A stretch of 64,000 nucleotides of DNA from Pseudomonas berkeleyensis (GCF_014109765.1 NZ_CP059139.1:5229001-5293000), one strand, 5' to 3'; shown: positions 26,827 through 35,927, counted from the stretch's first letter. Made by a program: numbers and translations. The notes: generated by a model not told the origin, from the sequence alone.

Positions 26827-26892
26827 CTGTGGGAGGCGCTTCAGCGGCGACGACGGGTACGCGCCAAGTCGCGGCTAAAGCCCCTCCCACAG
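26827..26892. repeat. REP hairpin (GTGGGAGG family)
   Basis: CTGTGGGAGGCGCTTCAGCGG opposes GCTAAAGCCCCTCCCACAG around a short centre, forming a long stem between the DUF1028 gene and the ArgE-like gene downstream. Confidence 0.8.
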
Positions 26893-26902
26893 GTCGTCCC
26901 CC

Positions 26903-27577
26903 CTACTCGTCGCCCGGCACGCCGTAACTCGGCGCGGCGGTGGGATCGAGGGCGCGGGTGATGTAATCGTGCAGTTGCGGCTCGTAGGCGCGCCAGAGTT
27001 TATCCAGCTCGCCGATGGGATCGTGCTCGGCCCAGTCGACACGCAGGTCGACCACCGGCCAGATAAGATCGCCGACCACCGACAGCGCCGCCGAATGCAC
27101 CGGCCCGGCCTCGCCACCGGCCGCCATTGCCGCGTGCATGGCCGCCAGCAGACGATCCGGCAGGCCGCCGTCAGCCTGCTCGAAGGCCTCGACCATTGCG
27201 TCGATCACCGCCGTGGAAGCCAGCAGGTTGCCGGCCGCCACGCATTGCTCGCCGGCGCGCGCATGGTGCACGCCGAGGGCTTCGCTGCCGGAAAAGTGCG
27301 CGCTGGCGCCGTGGCTGTCGATCACCGTCACCTGGCGGTACTGGCCGTAGCCATTGCGCGCCAGCGCCTGCTCCAGCGCGCTGGCCGGCGCCTCGCCGGC
27401 CTCCAGGCGGTCGAGAATCTGCGGGCCAAGCGCCGGCAGGGTGATGTTCTGCGTCGACACCGCACCGACCCCGGCACGCAGCCAGGGGCAGCGGGCGCCG
27501 ACGGCGATGCTGGAGGAGCTGATGGCGATGCCGAGGTGCCCGGTTTCCGGGCAGCGGCCGACGATGGAGAAGGTCAT
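26903..27577 (-). CDS. DUF1028 protein, Ntn-hydrolase-like (224 aa)
   Basis: Begins MTFSIVGRCPETGHLGIAIS and continues with ARCPWLRAGVGAVSTQNITL, the typical DUF1028 N-terminus, which has a beta-sandwich resembling proteasome/Ntn hydrolases. No reaction has been firmly assigned to the family as far as I know. The start overlaps the RidA-like gene stop (ATGA at 27574-27577), so it is coupled to the FMO-RidA genes. Because the next gene is an M20 deacylase, an amide-hydrolysing role would fit (inference). Confidence 0.88.
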   Translation of the reverse strand: MTFSIVGRCPETGHLGIAISSSSIAVGARCPWLRAGVGAVSTQNITLPALGPQILDRLEAGEAPASALEQALARNGYGQYRQVTVIDSHGASAHFSGSEALGVHHARAGEQCVAAGNLLASTAVIDAMVEAFEQADGGLPDRLLAAMHAAMAAGGEAGPVHSAALSVVGDLIWPVVDLRVDWAEHDPIGELDKLWRAYEPQLHDYITRALDPTAAPSYGVPGDE

Positions 27578-28011
27578 GCCTGGCCCCCGGCGCTCGGCCA
27601 GTCATCGGGAATCACGGCGATCACGTCGATCTCCATCAGCCATTGCGGCTGGCCGAGCGCCGAGACCACCAGCCCGGTGGAGATCGGGAACACGCCCTTG
27701 AGCCATTTGCCGACCTCCTTGTACACCGGCTCGCGATAGCGCGGGTCGATGATGTAGGTGGTGGTCTTGACGATGTGCGAGAGGTCGCTGCCGGCTTCTT
27801 CCAGCAGTTGCTTGAGGTTCTTCATCGCCTGCTCGGTCTGCGCCTGCGGGTCACCGAGGCCGACCAGGTTGCCGTCGAAGTCGGTGCCGACCTGGCCGCG
27901 CACGTACACGGTGTTGCCGGCGCGCACGGCCTGGCACAGGTCGTTGTCCAGGGACTGGTTGGGGTAGGTGTCCTTGGTGTTGAACATGCGGATGCGGGTA
28001 TGAGTAGGCAT
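27574..28011 (-). CDS. Rid-family protein without the catalytic arginine (145 aa)
   Basis: A YjgF/RidA-fold protein: GNTVYVRGQVGTDFDGNLV, then QTEQAMKNLKQLLEEAGSDL. In RidA the active-site Arg follows FPAR; here the aligned stretch is FPISTGLVVSALG (108-120), placing Ser111 where the Arg should be. It therefore belongs with the Arg-less Rid subfamilies and is unlikely to be a standard 2-aminoacrylate deaminase. The start (ATG at 28011) overlaps the FMO stop (TGATG); a longer frame to 28368 is inside the FMO gene. Confidence 0.9.
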   Translation of the reverse strand: MPTHTRIRMFNTKDTYPNQSLDNDLCQAVRAGNTVYVRGQVGTDFDGNLVGLGDPQAQTEQAMKNLKQLLEEAGSDLSHIVKTTTYIIDPRYREPVYKEVGKWLKGVFPISTGLVVSALGQPQWLMEIDVIAVIPDDWPSAGGQA

Positions 28012-29372
28012 CAGCGGACTCCGGTGAGGCTGACTTTGCCAGCGCTGGATTCGAGGGTCGCGGCTTCGCGCTGGGCGGCGTCGCGGTAGGCGGTGTACTT
28101 GCGCTGGGTGGCGATGTGGTCGGCGATGTGGCGGGCGTCGTGCCACACGCCCCAGATGAAGGTGGAGCCACGGCGCGACAGCCAGGGCAGGCCGACGAAA
28201 TACACCCCCGGCTCGCTGGAGACGCCGCGCTGGTGTTTGGGCTTGCCGTTGGCGTCGAAGGCATCGACCTGCAGCCAGCTGAAGTCCGTGGCGTAGCCGG
28301 TGGCCCAGATGATCGAGGTGACGCCAGCGGCGGCCAGGTCGAGGCTTTGCAGCGGCTCGCGGACGCACGCCGGCTCAGGGAAGCGGCGGCGCGCCTCGGG
28401 CTCTTCAGGCAGATCGAGGCCGTTGCGTTCGACATAGGCATCGGCGGCATCGAGCAGCGACAGGTAGTTCTCGTCACCGCGCGCCAGGTTCTCCGCCAGG
28501 TCATCGGCGAACCGCGCCACGCCAGCCTCGAAGGCTCGGGTCAGGCCGACCAGGGTGATGCCCTGCGCGGCCAGCTCACGAAAATCGATGGTGCGCCCGC
28601 CATGAGCACCGCTGACGGCGATGGTCACGTGCTCCTTGCCCGGCTGCACGGTTTCCAGATCCCACAGGCCGAGCACGCCGAGCCACCAGACGAAATCGCG
28701 CCCACGGTAGCTGCGCGGCGGCCGGTCGTGGGCGCCGACCGAGAGATACACCTGGCGCCCGGCGCGGTTCAGCTCGTCAGCGATCTGCACGCCGGAGGAA
28801 CCGGCGCCGACCACCAGCACCGCGCCCTCGGGCAATTGCTGCGGGTTGCGGTAATTCGCCGAGTGGATCTGCAGCAGGCTTTCGTCCTGCGGAGCGATGG
28901 CCGGGATCACCGGGCGCTGGAACGGGCCGGTGGCGGCGACCACGCGGTTGGCGTGGAGGGTGCCCTCGGAGGTTTCCACGATGAAGCCGGCGCGGCCAGG
29001 CGCGCGTACCACCTGCTTGACCTCGACGCCGGTGCGGATCGGCGCGTCGATCATCTGCGCGTAAGCCTCGAAGTAGTCGGCCACCTGATCCTTGTGGGCG
29101 AAGTCATCCGGGCCAAGATCGGGAAATTCCAGACCGGGGAAGCGGTCGTGCCAGACCGGCCCGTTGGTCACCAGCGAATCCCAGCGCACCGTGCGCCAGG
29201 CCTCGGCGATGCGGCTCTTCTCCAGCACCAGATGCGGCACGCCGAGCTTGCCCAGGTGCTCGCTCATGGCAACGCCGGCCTGGCCTGCGCCGACCACCAG
29301 GGTGTCGATCTCCAGTGTTGCGGGAACCCGGCCGGCGGGTGATGGGAAGGCGGATTGCTTCAGGTCGGTCAT
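28011..29372 (-). CDS. Flavin-containing monooxygenase-like enzyme (453 aa)
   Basis: Two dinucleotide-binding motifs: FAD site TLVVGAGQAGVAMSEHLGKL near residues 24-43, and NADPH site VLVVGAGSSGVQIADELNRA near 190; ATGPFQRP and the C-terminal WATGYATDFSWLQ are further FMO/TrkA-type landmarks. It likely oxygenates a nitrogen or sulfur atom. I start at the ATG at 29372 (MTDLKQSAFPSP); the frame continues to 29534 without similarity. First gene of the operon FMO-RidA-DUF1028 (plus ArgE), divergent from modA. Confidence 0.9.
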   Translation of the reverse strand: MTDLKQSAFPSPAGRVPATLEIDTLVVGAGQAGVAMSEHLGKLGVPHLVLEKSRIAEAWRTVRWDSLVTNGPVWHDRFPGLEFPDLGPDDFAHKDQVADYFEAYAQMIDAPIRTGVEVKQVVRAPGRAGFIVETSEGTLHANRVVAATGPFQRPVIPAIAPQDESLLQIHSANYRNPQQLPEGAVLVVGAGSSGVQIADELNRAGRQVYLSVGAHDRPPRSYRGRDFVWWLGVLGLWDLETVQPGKEHVTIAVSGAHGGRTIDFRELAAQGITLVGLTRAFEAGVARFADDLAENLARGDENYLSLLDAADAYVERNGLDLPEEPEARRRFPEPACVREPLQSLDLAAAGVTSIIWATGYATDFSWLQVDAFDANGKPKHQRGVSSEPGVYFVGLPWLSRRGSTFIWGVWHDARHIADHIATQRKYTAYRDAAQREAATLESSAGKVSLTGVR

Positions 29373-29458
29373 GGTTGCCTGCTCTGATTCTGCTCGTGAC
29401 TGAATCCGCCGTGGCGGCTCGTTGCGGGCATTCTGTTCAGAGCGGGGGATTCGCGAAA

Positions 29459-29472
29459 TTATGTTTTTTGTA
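29459..29472 (-). promoter_or_regulatory. Mirror copy of half of the modA operator, upstream of FMO
   Basis: TTATGTTTTTTGTA here is the reverse complement, less one T, of TACAAAAAAACATAA in the modA upstream box. It is 87 bases before the FMO start, so the divergent genes may share a regulator. Only a motif match; function is untested. Confidence 0.4.
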
Positions 29473-29565
29473 GTTGCTGGCAATGGAAAAACTGCCCGCA
29501 GGCACTGACGGTGCAGGCACCCGCCGCCGCGCACGAAGATCGTGCACGGAAACAGGCCTCGATAG

Positions 29566-29589
29566 CGCTATATACAAAAAAACATAACG
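29566..29589. promoter_or_regulatory. ModE-like operator of modABC
   Basis: CGCTATATA then a run of A and CATAACG: an imperfect inverted repeat with CGnTAT/ATAACG ends, as in known ModE boxes. It is 70 bases upstream of the modA start, the expected place for molybdate-responsive repression. No modE gene is in the window. Confidence 0.6.
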
Positions 29590-29643
29590 AGGTAGGATTG
29601 CCGCATTCAGACCTGACGCCAGGGTCGAGCCAACATCCGATAA

Positions 29644-30414
<771 letters not shown>

Positions 30415-30432
30415 CCATCAGCCTGAAAATGT

Positions 30433-30453
30433 CCCGGATTGCATCCGGGCTAC
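30433..30453. repeat. Short CCCGGATGCATCCGGG-type repeat between modA and modB
   Basis: CCCGGATTGCATCCGGGCTAC forms a small hairpin just before modB; same family as GTAGCCCGGATG units at 17838 and 32580. Position after the binding-protein gene again suggests differential mRNA stability. Confidence 0.65.
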
Positions 30454-30474
30454 GCGTGCCACCGGAACCCGCCC

Positions 30475-31155
30475 ATGCCGCTGTCCAAGAACGACCTCGA
30501 TGCCATCCTGCTGACCCTGGAATTGGCCTCGCTGACCACCGTGCTGCTGCTGATCATCGGTACACCTATTGCCTTGTGGCTGGCGCGCACCGACTCCTGG
30601 CTCAAACGCCCGGTCGGCGCAGTGGTGGCGCTACCGCTGGTGCTGCCGCCGACGGTGATCGGTTTCTACCTGCTGGTCAGCATGGGCCCGAACGGTTTCT
30701 TCGGCCAGCTGACGCAGAGCCTCGGGCTCGGCACCTTCACCTTTACCTTCACCGGCCTGGTGATCGGTTCGATCTTCTATTCCCTGCCCTTCGTCGTACA
30801 GCCGCTGCAGAACGCCTTCGAGGCCATCGGCCGCGGCCCGCTGGAGGCTGCCGCCACCTTGCGCGCCAACCCCTGGGATGCCTTCTTCAGCGTGGTGCTG
30901 CCGCTGGCGCGACCCGGCTTCGTCACCGCGGCGATCCTCGCCTTCGCCCATACCATTGGCGAGTTCGGCGTGGTACTGATGATTGGCGGCAATATCCCCG
31001 GCAAGACCCAGGTAGTGTCGGTGCAGATCTACAACCACGTCGAGGCCATGGAGTATGCCCAGGCACACTGGCTGGCCGGTGGCATGGTGCTGTTCTCCTT
31101 CCTCGTGCTGCTCGCGCTGTACAGCGGCCGTAGCGGCAAGGTGAGGGCCTGGTGA
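30475..31155 (+). CDS. modB: Molybdate ABC permease ModB (226 aa)
   Basis: Five to six helices, the EAA-type loop [20 protein letters not shown] and the ModB-typical [20 protein letters not shown]. Start at ATG 30475. The stop TGA overlaps the modC ATG (TGATG). Confidence 0.95.
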   Translation: MPLSKNDLDAILLTLELASLTTVLLLIIGTPIALWLARTDSWLKRPVGAVVALPLVLPPTVIGFYLLVSMGPNGFFGQLTQSLGLGTFTFTFTGLVIGSIFYSLPFVVQPLQNAFEAIGRGPLEAAATLRANPWDAFFSVVLPLARPGFVTAAILAFAHTIGEFGVVLMIGGNIPGKTQVVSVQIYNHVEAMEYAQAHWLAGGMVLFSFLVLLALYSGRSGKVRAW

Positions 31156-32279
31156 TGTTCGGATTCGGTAAACCTTCGATCCCTGCAGTGGTGGATGACG
31201 GCCGTATTCGCGCGCGCTTTCTGGTGCAGCATGCGGGCTTTCGCCTGGATGTCGACCTCGACCTGCCCGGACGCGGCGTCAGCGCGTTGTTCGGTCATTC
31301 CGGTTCGGGCAAGACCAGCTGCCTGCGCTGCTTCGCCGGGCTGGATCGCCCGCAGCAGGGCTATCTGCAAGTGGCTGGCGAACTCTGGCAGGACAGCACG
31401 CAAGGCTTCTTCCTGCCGGCGCACCAGCGCGCCATCGGCTACGTATTCCAGGACGCCAACCTGTTCCCGCACCTGAGCGTGCGCGGCAACCTGCAGTACG
31501 GGCAGAAACGCATCTCGGCGGCGCAGCGCAAGGTGGCGCTGGATCAGGCGCTGGAGCTACTGGGCATCGGCCACCTGCTCGAACGCATGCCCTCAGCGCT
31601 GTCCGGCGGCGAACGCCAGCGTGTCGGCATCGCCCGCGCGCTGGTCACCAGCCCACGCCTGCTGCTGATGGACGAGCCACTGGCCTCGCTCGACCTCAAG
31701 CGCAAGCAGGAAGTACTGCCCTACCTGCAACGCCTGCACGAGGAACTGGATATCCCCGTGCTCTACGTCAGCCACGCGCCGGACGAAGTGGCGCGGCTGG
31801 CCGATCACCTGGTGCTGCTCGACGAAGGTCAGGTGCGCGCCAGCGGCCCGCTCAAGGAAACCCTGCTGCGCGCCGACCTGCCCTTCGCCAGCGAAGACGA
31901 TGCCGAGGCGGTGATCGACGGCCAGGTCTGCGGCCACGACGCCACCTACGGCCTGCTGGAGCTTCAGCTGCCAGGCAGCGACGCACGCCTGCGTCTGCCG
32001 CATACGGCGGTACCGGACGGACAGGCAGTGCGGGTGAAGATCAAGGCGCGCGACGTCAGTCTGGGGCTCAATCGCGCCGAAGGCAGCAGCCTGCTCAACC
32101 TGCTACCGGCAAGGGTGGAAAGCTGGCAAGTGCTCGATGCGCAAGTGCTGCTGACCCTGTGCATCGGTGATCAGCGTTTGCTGGCACGGATCACCCGCTA
32201 CTCGTTCGACCAGTTGGGCATTCATGCCGGCCAGGCGATCTGGGCGCAGATCAAGTCGGTATCGCTGCTGGCTCCGTAA
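31155..32279 (+). CDS. modC: Molybdate ABC ATPase ModC (374 aa)
   Basis: Walker [10 protein letters not shown], signature LSGGERQR, Walker [13 protein letters not shown], and a C-terminal TOBE/MOP domain from about residue 295 ([20 protein letters not shown]), which binds oxyanion and is specific for ModC. ATG at 31155 overlaps the modB stop; a GTG three bases earlier is less likely. Last gene of modABC, followed by a repeat-filled gap. Confidence 0.95.
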   Translation: MFGFGKPSIPAVVDDGRIRARFLVQHAGFRLDVDLDLPGRGVSALFGHSGSGKTSCLRCFAGLDRPQQGYLQVAGELWQDSTQGFFLPAHQRAIGYVFQDANLFPHLSVRGNLQYGQKRISAAQRKVALDQALELLGIGHLLERMPSALSGGERQRVGIARALVTSPRLLLMDEPLASLDLKRKQEVLPYLQRLHEELDIPVLYVSHAPDEVARLADHLVLLDEGQVRASGPLKETLLRADLPFASEDDAEAVIDGQVCGHDATYGLLELQLPGSDARLRLPHTAVPDGQAVRVKIKARDVSLGLNRAEGSSLLNLLPARVESWQVLDAQVLLTLCIGDQRLLARITRYSFDQLGIHAGQAIWAQIKSVSLLAP

Positions 32280-32615
32280 TGCCTAACTGCGTACCTCCGG
32301 AACCCTTGGTGCGCATGGCGCACCCTACGCAAGAGCCGGCACACCCCGTAGGGTGCGCAGCGCGGTGTTCCGTTCGCGAAGCAGTGCGCCGCGCCCCTGG
32401 CCTGCGACGCCAAACTGGCGGACTGTTCGCCTAGGCTCCTGAGTCCGCCCTACGGCGCTCGTAACACCGATGAAGTCCGGACACTCACGAAACCCTTAGG
32501 GTGCGCCGCGCGCACCGGAGCGTACATCTGTTCGAGCGAGGGATAGCCGGTGCGCGCAGCGCACCCTACAGATGACTCGTAGCCCGGATGAAACCCGGGG
32601 CTCAAGTGACTCAGG
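32280..32615. repeat. Repeat-filled gap after modC (336 bases)
   Basis: Contains at least five repeat units: GGTGCGCATGGCGCACCCTAC (about 32308-32328), GTAGGGTGCGCAGCGCGGTG (about 32348), AGGGTGCGCCGCGCGCACC (about 32498), GGTGCGCGCAGCGCACCCTAC (about 32549) and GTAGCCCGGATGAAACCCGG (32579-32598). The units alternate in direction and are separated by decayed copies. No gene is visible. The modC and AAA+ genes converge here. Confidence 0.8.
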
Positions 32616-33455
32616 TTACGCGACGCCTGGCAATTCCAGATGCTCGGGCTCGATCTCACTTTCGCCTGCCAGCAGCAGGGCGAAGTGGATGACGTTCTCC
32701 AGCTCGCGGGTATTTCCTGGCCAGCGGTGTGCTTCCAGCACGGCCTGCGCTGCCGCGCTGATCGACGGGATGGCCAGACCCAGGCGCAAGGCATGAATGC
32801 CCAGAAAGTATTCGGCCAGCGGCAGGATATCGCCGACCCGCTGACGCAATGCCGGGAACAGCAACTGGCCGTCGCACAGGTAGGCGTACAAACGCTCATC
32901 GAAGGTGCCGGCGGCTACCGCCCGGGACAGGTCGATACTGCTCGCCGCCACCAGGCGCACGTCCACGGGCAGCGCCTGGCTGGCGCCAACGCGATAGACC
33001 TCGCGGGTTTCCAGTGCACTGAGCAGCTTGCTCTGCAGTGGCCGCGAGAGGTCGGCGATCTCGTCCAGATAGAGCGTGCCGCCATTGGCCGAACCGAACC
33101 AGCCGGCACGACTGCTACCGGATCCGACATGGGCGCCGGCCGCGTGGCCGAACAATTCCGCCTCGCCCCACTGCGGACTGATCGCCGCGCAACTAACCGC
33201 CACGAACAACCCACCGCGCTCGCTGTGACGATGGATATAACGCGCCAGCAACTCCTTGCCCGTACCGGTCTCACCGAGGATCAGCAACGGCAGGCCATTG
33301 CCCGCCAGCACCTCGGCACGCTCGCGCAACTGGCGCGAACGCTCGTCGACGAAGACCAGCGCCTTGGCCCGGATGCTCAGCGGACTCTTGTCCGAGTCGG
33401 CAAAAGTCAGCGGCGCTGGAAAGTGTTGTGAAAAGTCCATGACGTCCAGCTCCAT
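32616..33455 (-). CDS. Degenerate sigma54-activator-like AAA+ protein (279 aa)
   Basis: The AAA+ core of bacterial enhancer-binding proteins is recognisable: Walker A GETGTGKE (61-68), Walker B GTLYLDE (126-132) and sensor II WPGNTREL (245-252). However, the sigma54-contacting loop GAFTGA is GAHVGS (107-112), and the two arginine-finger positions of PspF (R162, R168 in FRADLLDRL) are Asp186 and Tyr192 (FDERLYAYL). The sensor I Asn is Ser. The protein ends right after the AAA+ lid, with no Fis-type HTH and no N-terminal receiver. It cannot act as a normal activator; a partner or antagonist role is possible. Start at 33455; an ATG at 33440 is as likely. Confidence 0.85.
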   Translation of the reverse strand: MELDVMDFSQHFPAPLTFADSDKSPLSIRAKALVFVDERSRQLRERAEVLAGNGLPLLILGETGTGKELLARYIHRHSERGGLFVAVSCAAISPQWGEAELFGHAAGAHVGSGSSRAGWFGSANGGTLYLDEIADLSRPLQSKLLSALETREVYRVGASQALPVDVRLVAASSIDLSRAVAAGTFDERLYAYLCDGQLLFPALRQRVGDILPLAEYFLGIHALRLGLAIPSISAAAQAVLEAHRWPGNTRELENVIHFALLLAGESEIEPEHLELPGVA

Positions 33456-33630
33456 AGCCGCTGCTCTTCAACACGCAGCCTGCTCACGAATAAAACATTG
33501 CCTGGAGCAATTTTTAAGTTGCCCCACAACGGCCCGAAGGGTGGCCGCCATGGATGGCGGCCATAAAAAAGAGCGGGTGGCTGCCTGGCCCGATCCCGCC
33601 CTGGAAATAGTCGGCGCTGTAAAAGCCGGA

Positions 33631-34212
33631 TCAGGCGCGCAACCGCGCCTGCTGTTCTATCCGCCCTTGCAGGCGATAGAGGTAACCGAAGCCCTGCTCC
33701 CAATAACGGTGCCCGGACTTGACGTTGATATGCCCGGCACCGGTCAGAATCGCCGCTTCGCTGCCCCAGGCACGTGCCAGCTCCATGGCACGCAGGGCAC
33801 TGGCGGCGGAATCGTTATCGGAACCCACCAGCAGGCTGGGGAACGGCAACAGATCACGTGGGATCGGCGCGAAATTCTGCAGCGGCTCAGGGCAACCCGG
33901 GCGCTCGACATCGGCCGGTGCAACCAGCAGAGCACCGCGTACACAGCGCAGCAAATCGACTGGCGCCTGCGCGGCCCAGTGCGCCACGGTGACGCAACCA
34001 AGGCTGTGAGCGATGAGAATCGCAGGGCGCGGGTCAGCCGCCACCGCACGGTTCAGCTCGGCAACCCAGTCACCTCGCTCGGGGTTGAGCCAGTCGGCCT
34101 GCTCGACCCGCGCGCTATTGGGCAGGCTGCGCTGCCAATGACTTTGCCAGTGCTCCTCGGGCGAGCCCTGCCAGCCCGGCAGAATCAGATAACGGATTGC
34201 TTCGCTGCCCAT
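33631..34212 (-). CDS. Alpha/beta hydrolase, RBBP9/YdeN family (193 aa)
   Basis: Starts MGSEAIRYLILPGWQGSPEE and has the nucleophile elbow AHSLGC (Ser in residues about 68-73), acid in LLVGSDNDS, and catalytic His in GAGHINVKSGH. Length fits the RBBP9 family of small serine hydrolases. It is divergent from oscA across an AT-rich 245-base promoter region, which suggests co-regulation by sulfur supply; the substrate is unknown. Confidence 0.88.
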   Translation of the reverse strand: MGSEAIRYLILPGWQGSPEEHWQSHWQRSLPNSARVEQADWLNPERGDWVAELNRAVAADPRPAILIAHSLGCVTVAHWAAQAPVDLLRCVRGALLVAPADVERPGCPEPLQNFAPIPRDLLPFPSLLVGSDNDSAASALRAMELARAWGSEAAILTGAGHINVKSGHRYWEQGFGYLYRLQGRIEQQARLRA

Positions 34213-34348
34213 GACGGCACCTCCATGAATCGAATGACGACAGTCTAGGCAGCAGGAATGAATTCGAAAAAGAATAAGAACTTATTTGCTTATTCCACAT
34301 ATCAGTGGCAGCAGACCCACCCATATATTCCAAAAAACCATATAAATG

Positions 34349-34371
34349 TTCTTAAACAGTATTTTTAAGAA
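34349..34371. promoter_or_regulatory. Inverted repeat in the oscA upstream region
   Basis: TTCTTAAA (34349-34356) and TTTAAGAA (34364-34371) are exact complements with a 7-base spacer. The element is about 90 bases upstream of oscA in the AT-rich gap it shares with the divergent hydrolase gene. It could be part of a CysB-type or other sulfur-starvation control site; this is inference. Confidence 0.45.
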
Positions 34372-34457
34372 TATTTCGGTCTCTCTACTATCCGCTCCAC
34401 GCCAGCGTCGGTAATCCATCCCGCCGCCGTGGCGACCTATTCATAAGGAGCCTGGAA

Positions 34458-34640
34458 ATGACTGCGACGCTGAGAAACCTCGAAGGTCAGGATGAAGCCA
34501 GCATCCTGCGCGAGATCCAGACCGCCCTGAATGGCCTGAAATTTGGCTCGGTGGAAATCACCGTGCACAACGGCCAGGTCGTACAGATCGAGCGCAAGGA
34601 AAAGATTCGCCTGCAACAACCGAGCACCAAGAACAGCTGA
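34458..34640 (+). CDS. oscA: Sulfur-starvation protein OscA (60 aa)
   Basis: A small YezD/DUF2292-type protein: ILREIQTALNGLKFGSVEIT, then HNGQVVQIERKEKIRL. Its place directly before sbp-cysTWA is the conserved Pseudomonas arrangement. OscA is known from work on organosulfur use under sulfur limitation and oxidative (chromate) stress; its biochemical role is not clear. AAGGAG upstream of ATG 34458. Confidence 0.92.
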   Translation: MTATLRNLEGQDEASILREIQTALNGLKFGSVEITVHNGQVVQIERKEKIRLQQPSTKNS

Positions 34641-34743
34641 CACATGATGCAGCCCGACTGGACAACCAGAGGGCTCGAAAAAGTTCGCCTCACCTGACAC
34701 CCAATACGCCAACACAAGAATTTAGCCAGTTAGGAGCTGCACC

Positions 34744-35745
34744 ATGTCCATTCGTCGTTTCGCCCTGGCCGCGCTGGCCAGCACCCTGATCGCCGGCCCG
34801 GCCGCCGCACAGACCCTGCTCAATGTGTCCTACGACCCGACCCGCGAGCTGTACGTCGAGTACAACGCTGCCTTCAACAAGTTCTGGCAGTCCAAGGGCA
34901 ACCCTGCCATCAGCATCCAGCAGTCCCACGGTGGCTCGGGCAAGCAAGCCCGCGCAGTGATCGACGGCTTGCGCGCTGATGTGGTGACCCTGGCCCTGTC
35001 CGGCGACATCGACGCGATCAACCTCAACCAGCAGCTGATCGATCCGAACTGGCAGTCGCGCCTGGCCGACAACAGCACCCCTTACACCTCGACCATCGTG
35101 TTCCTGGTGCGCAAAGGCAACCCGAAAGGCATCAAGGACTGGGATGACCTGGTCAAAGATGGCGTGGAAGTCATCACCCCGAACCCGAAAACCTCCGGCG
35201 GCGCTCGCTGGAACTTCCTCGCGGCCTGGGCCTATGCCCGCGAGAAGTTCGGCAGCGAAGAGAAAGCCCTGGAGTTCGTGACCGAGCTGTACCGTCACGC
35301 TCCGGTACTCGATACCGGCGCACGCGGCTCGACCATCAGCTTCGTTCAGCGTGGCCTGGGTGACGTGCTGCTGGCCTGGGAAAACGAGGCCTACCTGTCG
35401 CTGGCCGAAGAAGGCGGCGATCAGCTAGAGATCGTCACCCCGTCGCTGTCGATCCTCGCCGAGCCACCGGTCGCCGTGGTCGATGCCAACGTCGATCGCA
35501 AAGGCACCCGCGCCGTAGCCGAAGCCTATCTGGAGCACCTGTACAGCGAAGAAGGCCAGCGTATCGCCGCCAAGCACTTCTACCGCCCACGTAACGCCAC
35601 CGTTGCAGCCGAGTTCAAGGATCAGTTCCAGGATCTGAAGCTGGTCACCATCGACAAGGATTTCGGCGGCTGGAAAGAAGCCCAGCCGAAGTACTTCGGC
35701 GACGGCGCAGTGTTCGATCAGATCTTCACCAAGATCAACCAGTGA
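34744..35745 (+). CDS. sbp: Periplasmic sulfate-binding protein Sbp (333 aa)
   Basis: Signal peptide [20 protein letters not shown], cleavage after AAA/AQT near residue 23, then [20 protein letters not shown] and [18 protein letters not shown], the sulfate-binding signatures. A strong terminator follows at 35764, so it can be expressed in excess over cysTWA. Confidence 0.95.
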   Translation: MSIRRFALAALASTLIAGPAAAQTLLNVSYDPTRELYVEYNAAFNKFWQSKGNPAISIQQSHGGSGKQARAVIDGLRADVVTLALSGDIDAINLNQQLIDPNWQSRLADNSTPYTSTIVFLVRKGNPKGIKDWDDLVKDGVEVITPNPKTSGGARWNFLAAWAYAREKFGSEEKALEFVTELYRHAPVLDTGARGSTISFVQRGLGDVLLAWENEAYLSLAEEGGDQLEIVTPSLSILAEPPVAVVDANVDRKGTRAVAEAYLEHLYSEEGQRIAAKHFYRPRNATVAAEFKDQFQDLKLVTIDKDFGGWKEAQPKYFGDGAVFDQIFTKINQ

Positions 35746-35763
35746 TACCGGTTTGATCGCTCG

Positions 35764-35797
35764 GGCTCTCCATCCTCCGGGATGGAGAGCCTTGTTT
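35764..35797 (+). terminator. Rho-independent terminator after sbp
   Basis: Perfect 12-bp stem GGCTCTCCATCC / GGATGGAGAGCC with a 4-base loop, followed by TTGTTT. It separates sbp from cysT. Confidence 0.9.
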
Positions 35798-35927
35798 AGA
35801 GCCTGCTAAAAGGCTTGCGAGCTAGAGCCAGACAAGGCGGAACTGGGTGAAGGCGCGGGTAAATGAGCAGCCTGAATCCAGTTCCAACGCAGCATGGCCG
35901 ACGCGCAGCAGACTTTTAACAGGCTCT
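35798..35927 (+). repeat. Structured palindromic element, copy 2 (130 bp)
   Basis: Outer arms AGAGCCTGCTAAAAG (35798-35812) and CTTTTAACAGGCTCT (35913-35927), one mismatch. Inner stem GGAACTGG/CCAGTTCC (35839-35846 and 35878-35885). The conserved 5' box GCGAGCTAGAGCCAGACAAG and 3' box AACGCAGCATGGCCGACGCG flank the inner stem as in the other copies. It starts on the base after the sbp terminator and ends 29 bases before cysT, so it forms most of the sbp-cysT gap. Confidence 0.85.

Noticed and set aside
32280..32615. CRISPR array
   Set aside because: The repeats are palindromic, alternate in direction, vary in sequence and have irregular spacers; no cas genes are nearby. They are REP-type elements.
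33520..33545. Sigma54 (-24/-12) promoter upstream of the AAA+ gene
   Set aside because: TGGGGC and TTGCT occur on the minus strand, but the GG to GC spacing is several bases too long.
33542..33563. Hairpin TGGCCGCCAT-GG-ATGGCGGCCA as a terminator
   Set aside because: The stem is good, but the flanking A-run is on the wrong side for a plus-strand terminator, and on the minus strand the T-run comes before the stem. It may be a structural or binding site only.
33256..34248. 330-codon open frame on the plus strand
   Set aside because: It crosses two real minus-strand genes and the gap between them, with no ribosome-binding site or domain.
34690..35298. 202-codon open frame on the minus strand
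   Set aside because: Antisense to sbp, whose signal peptide and sulfate-binding motifs are unambiguous.
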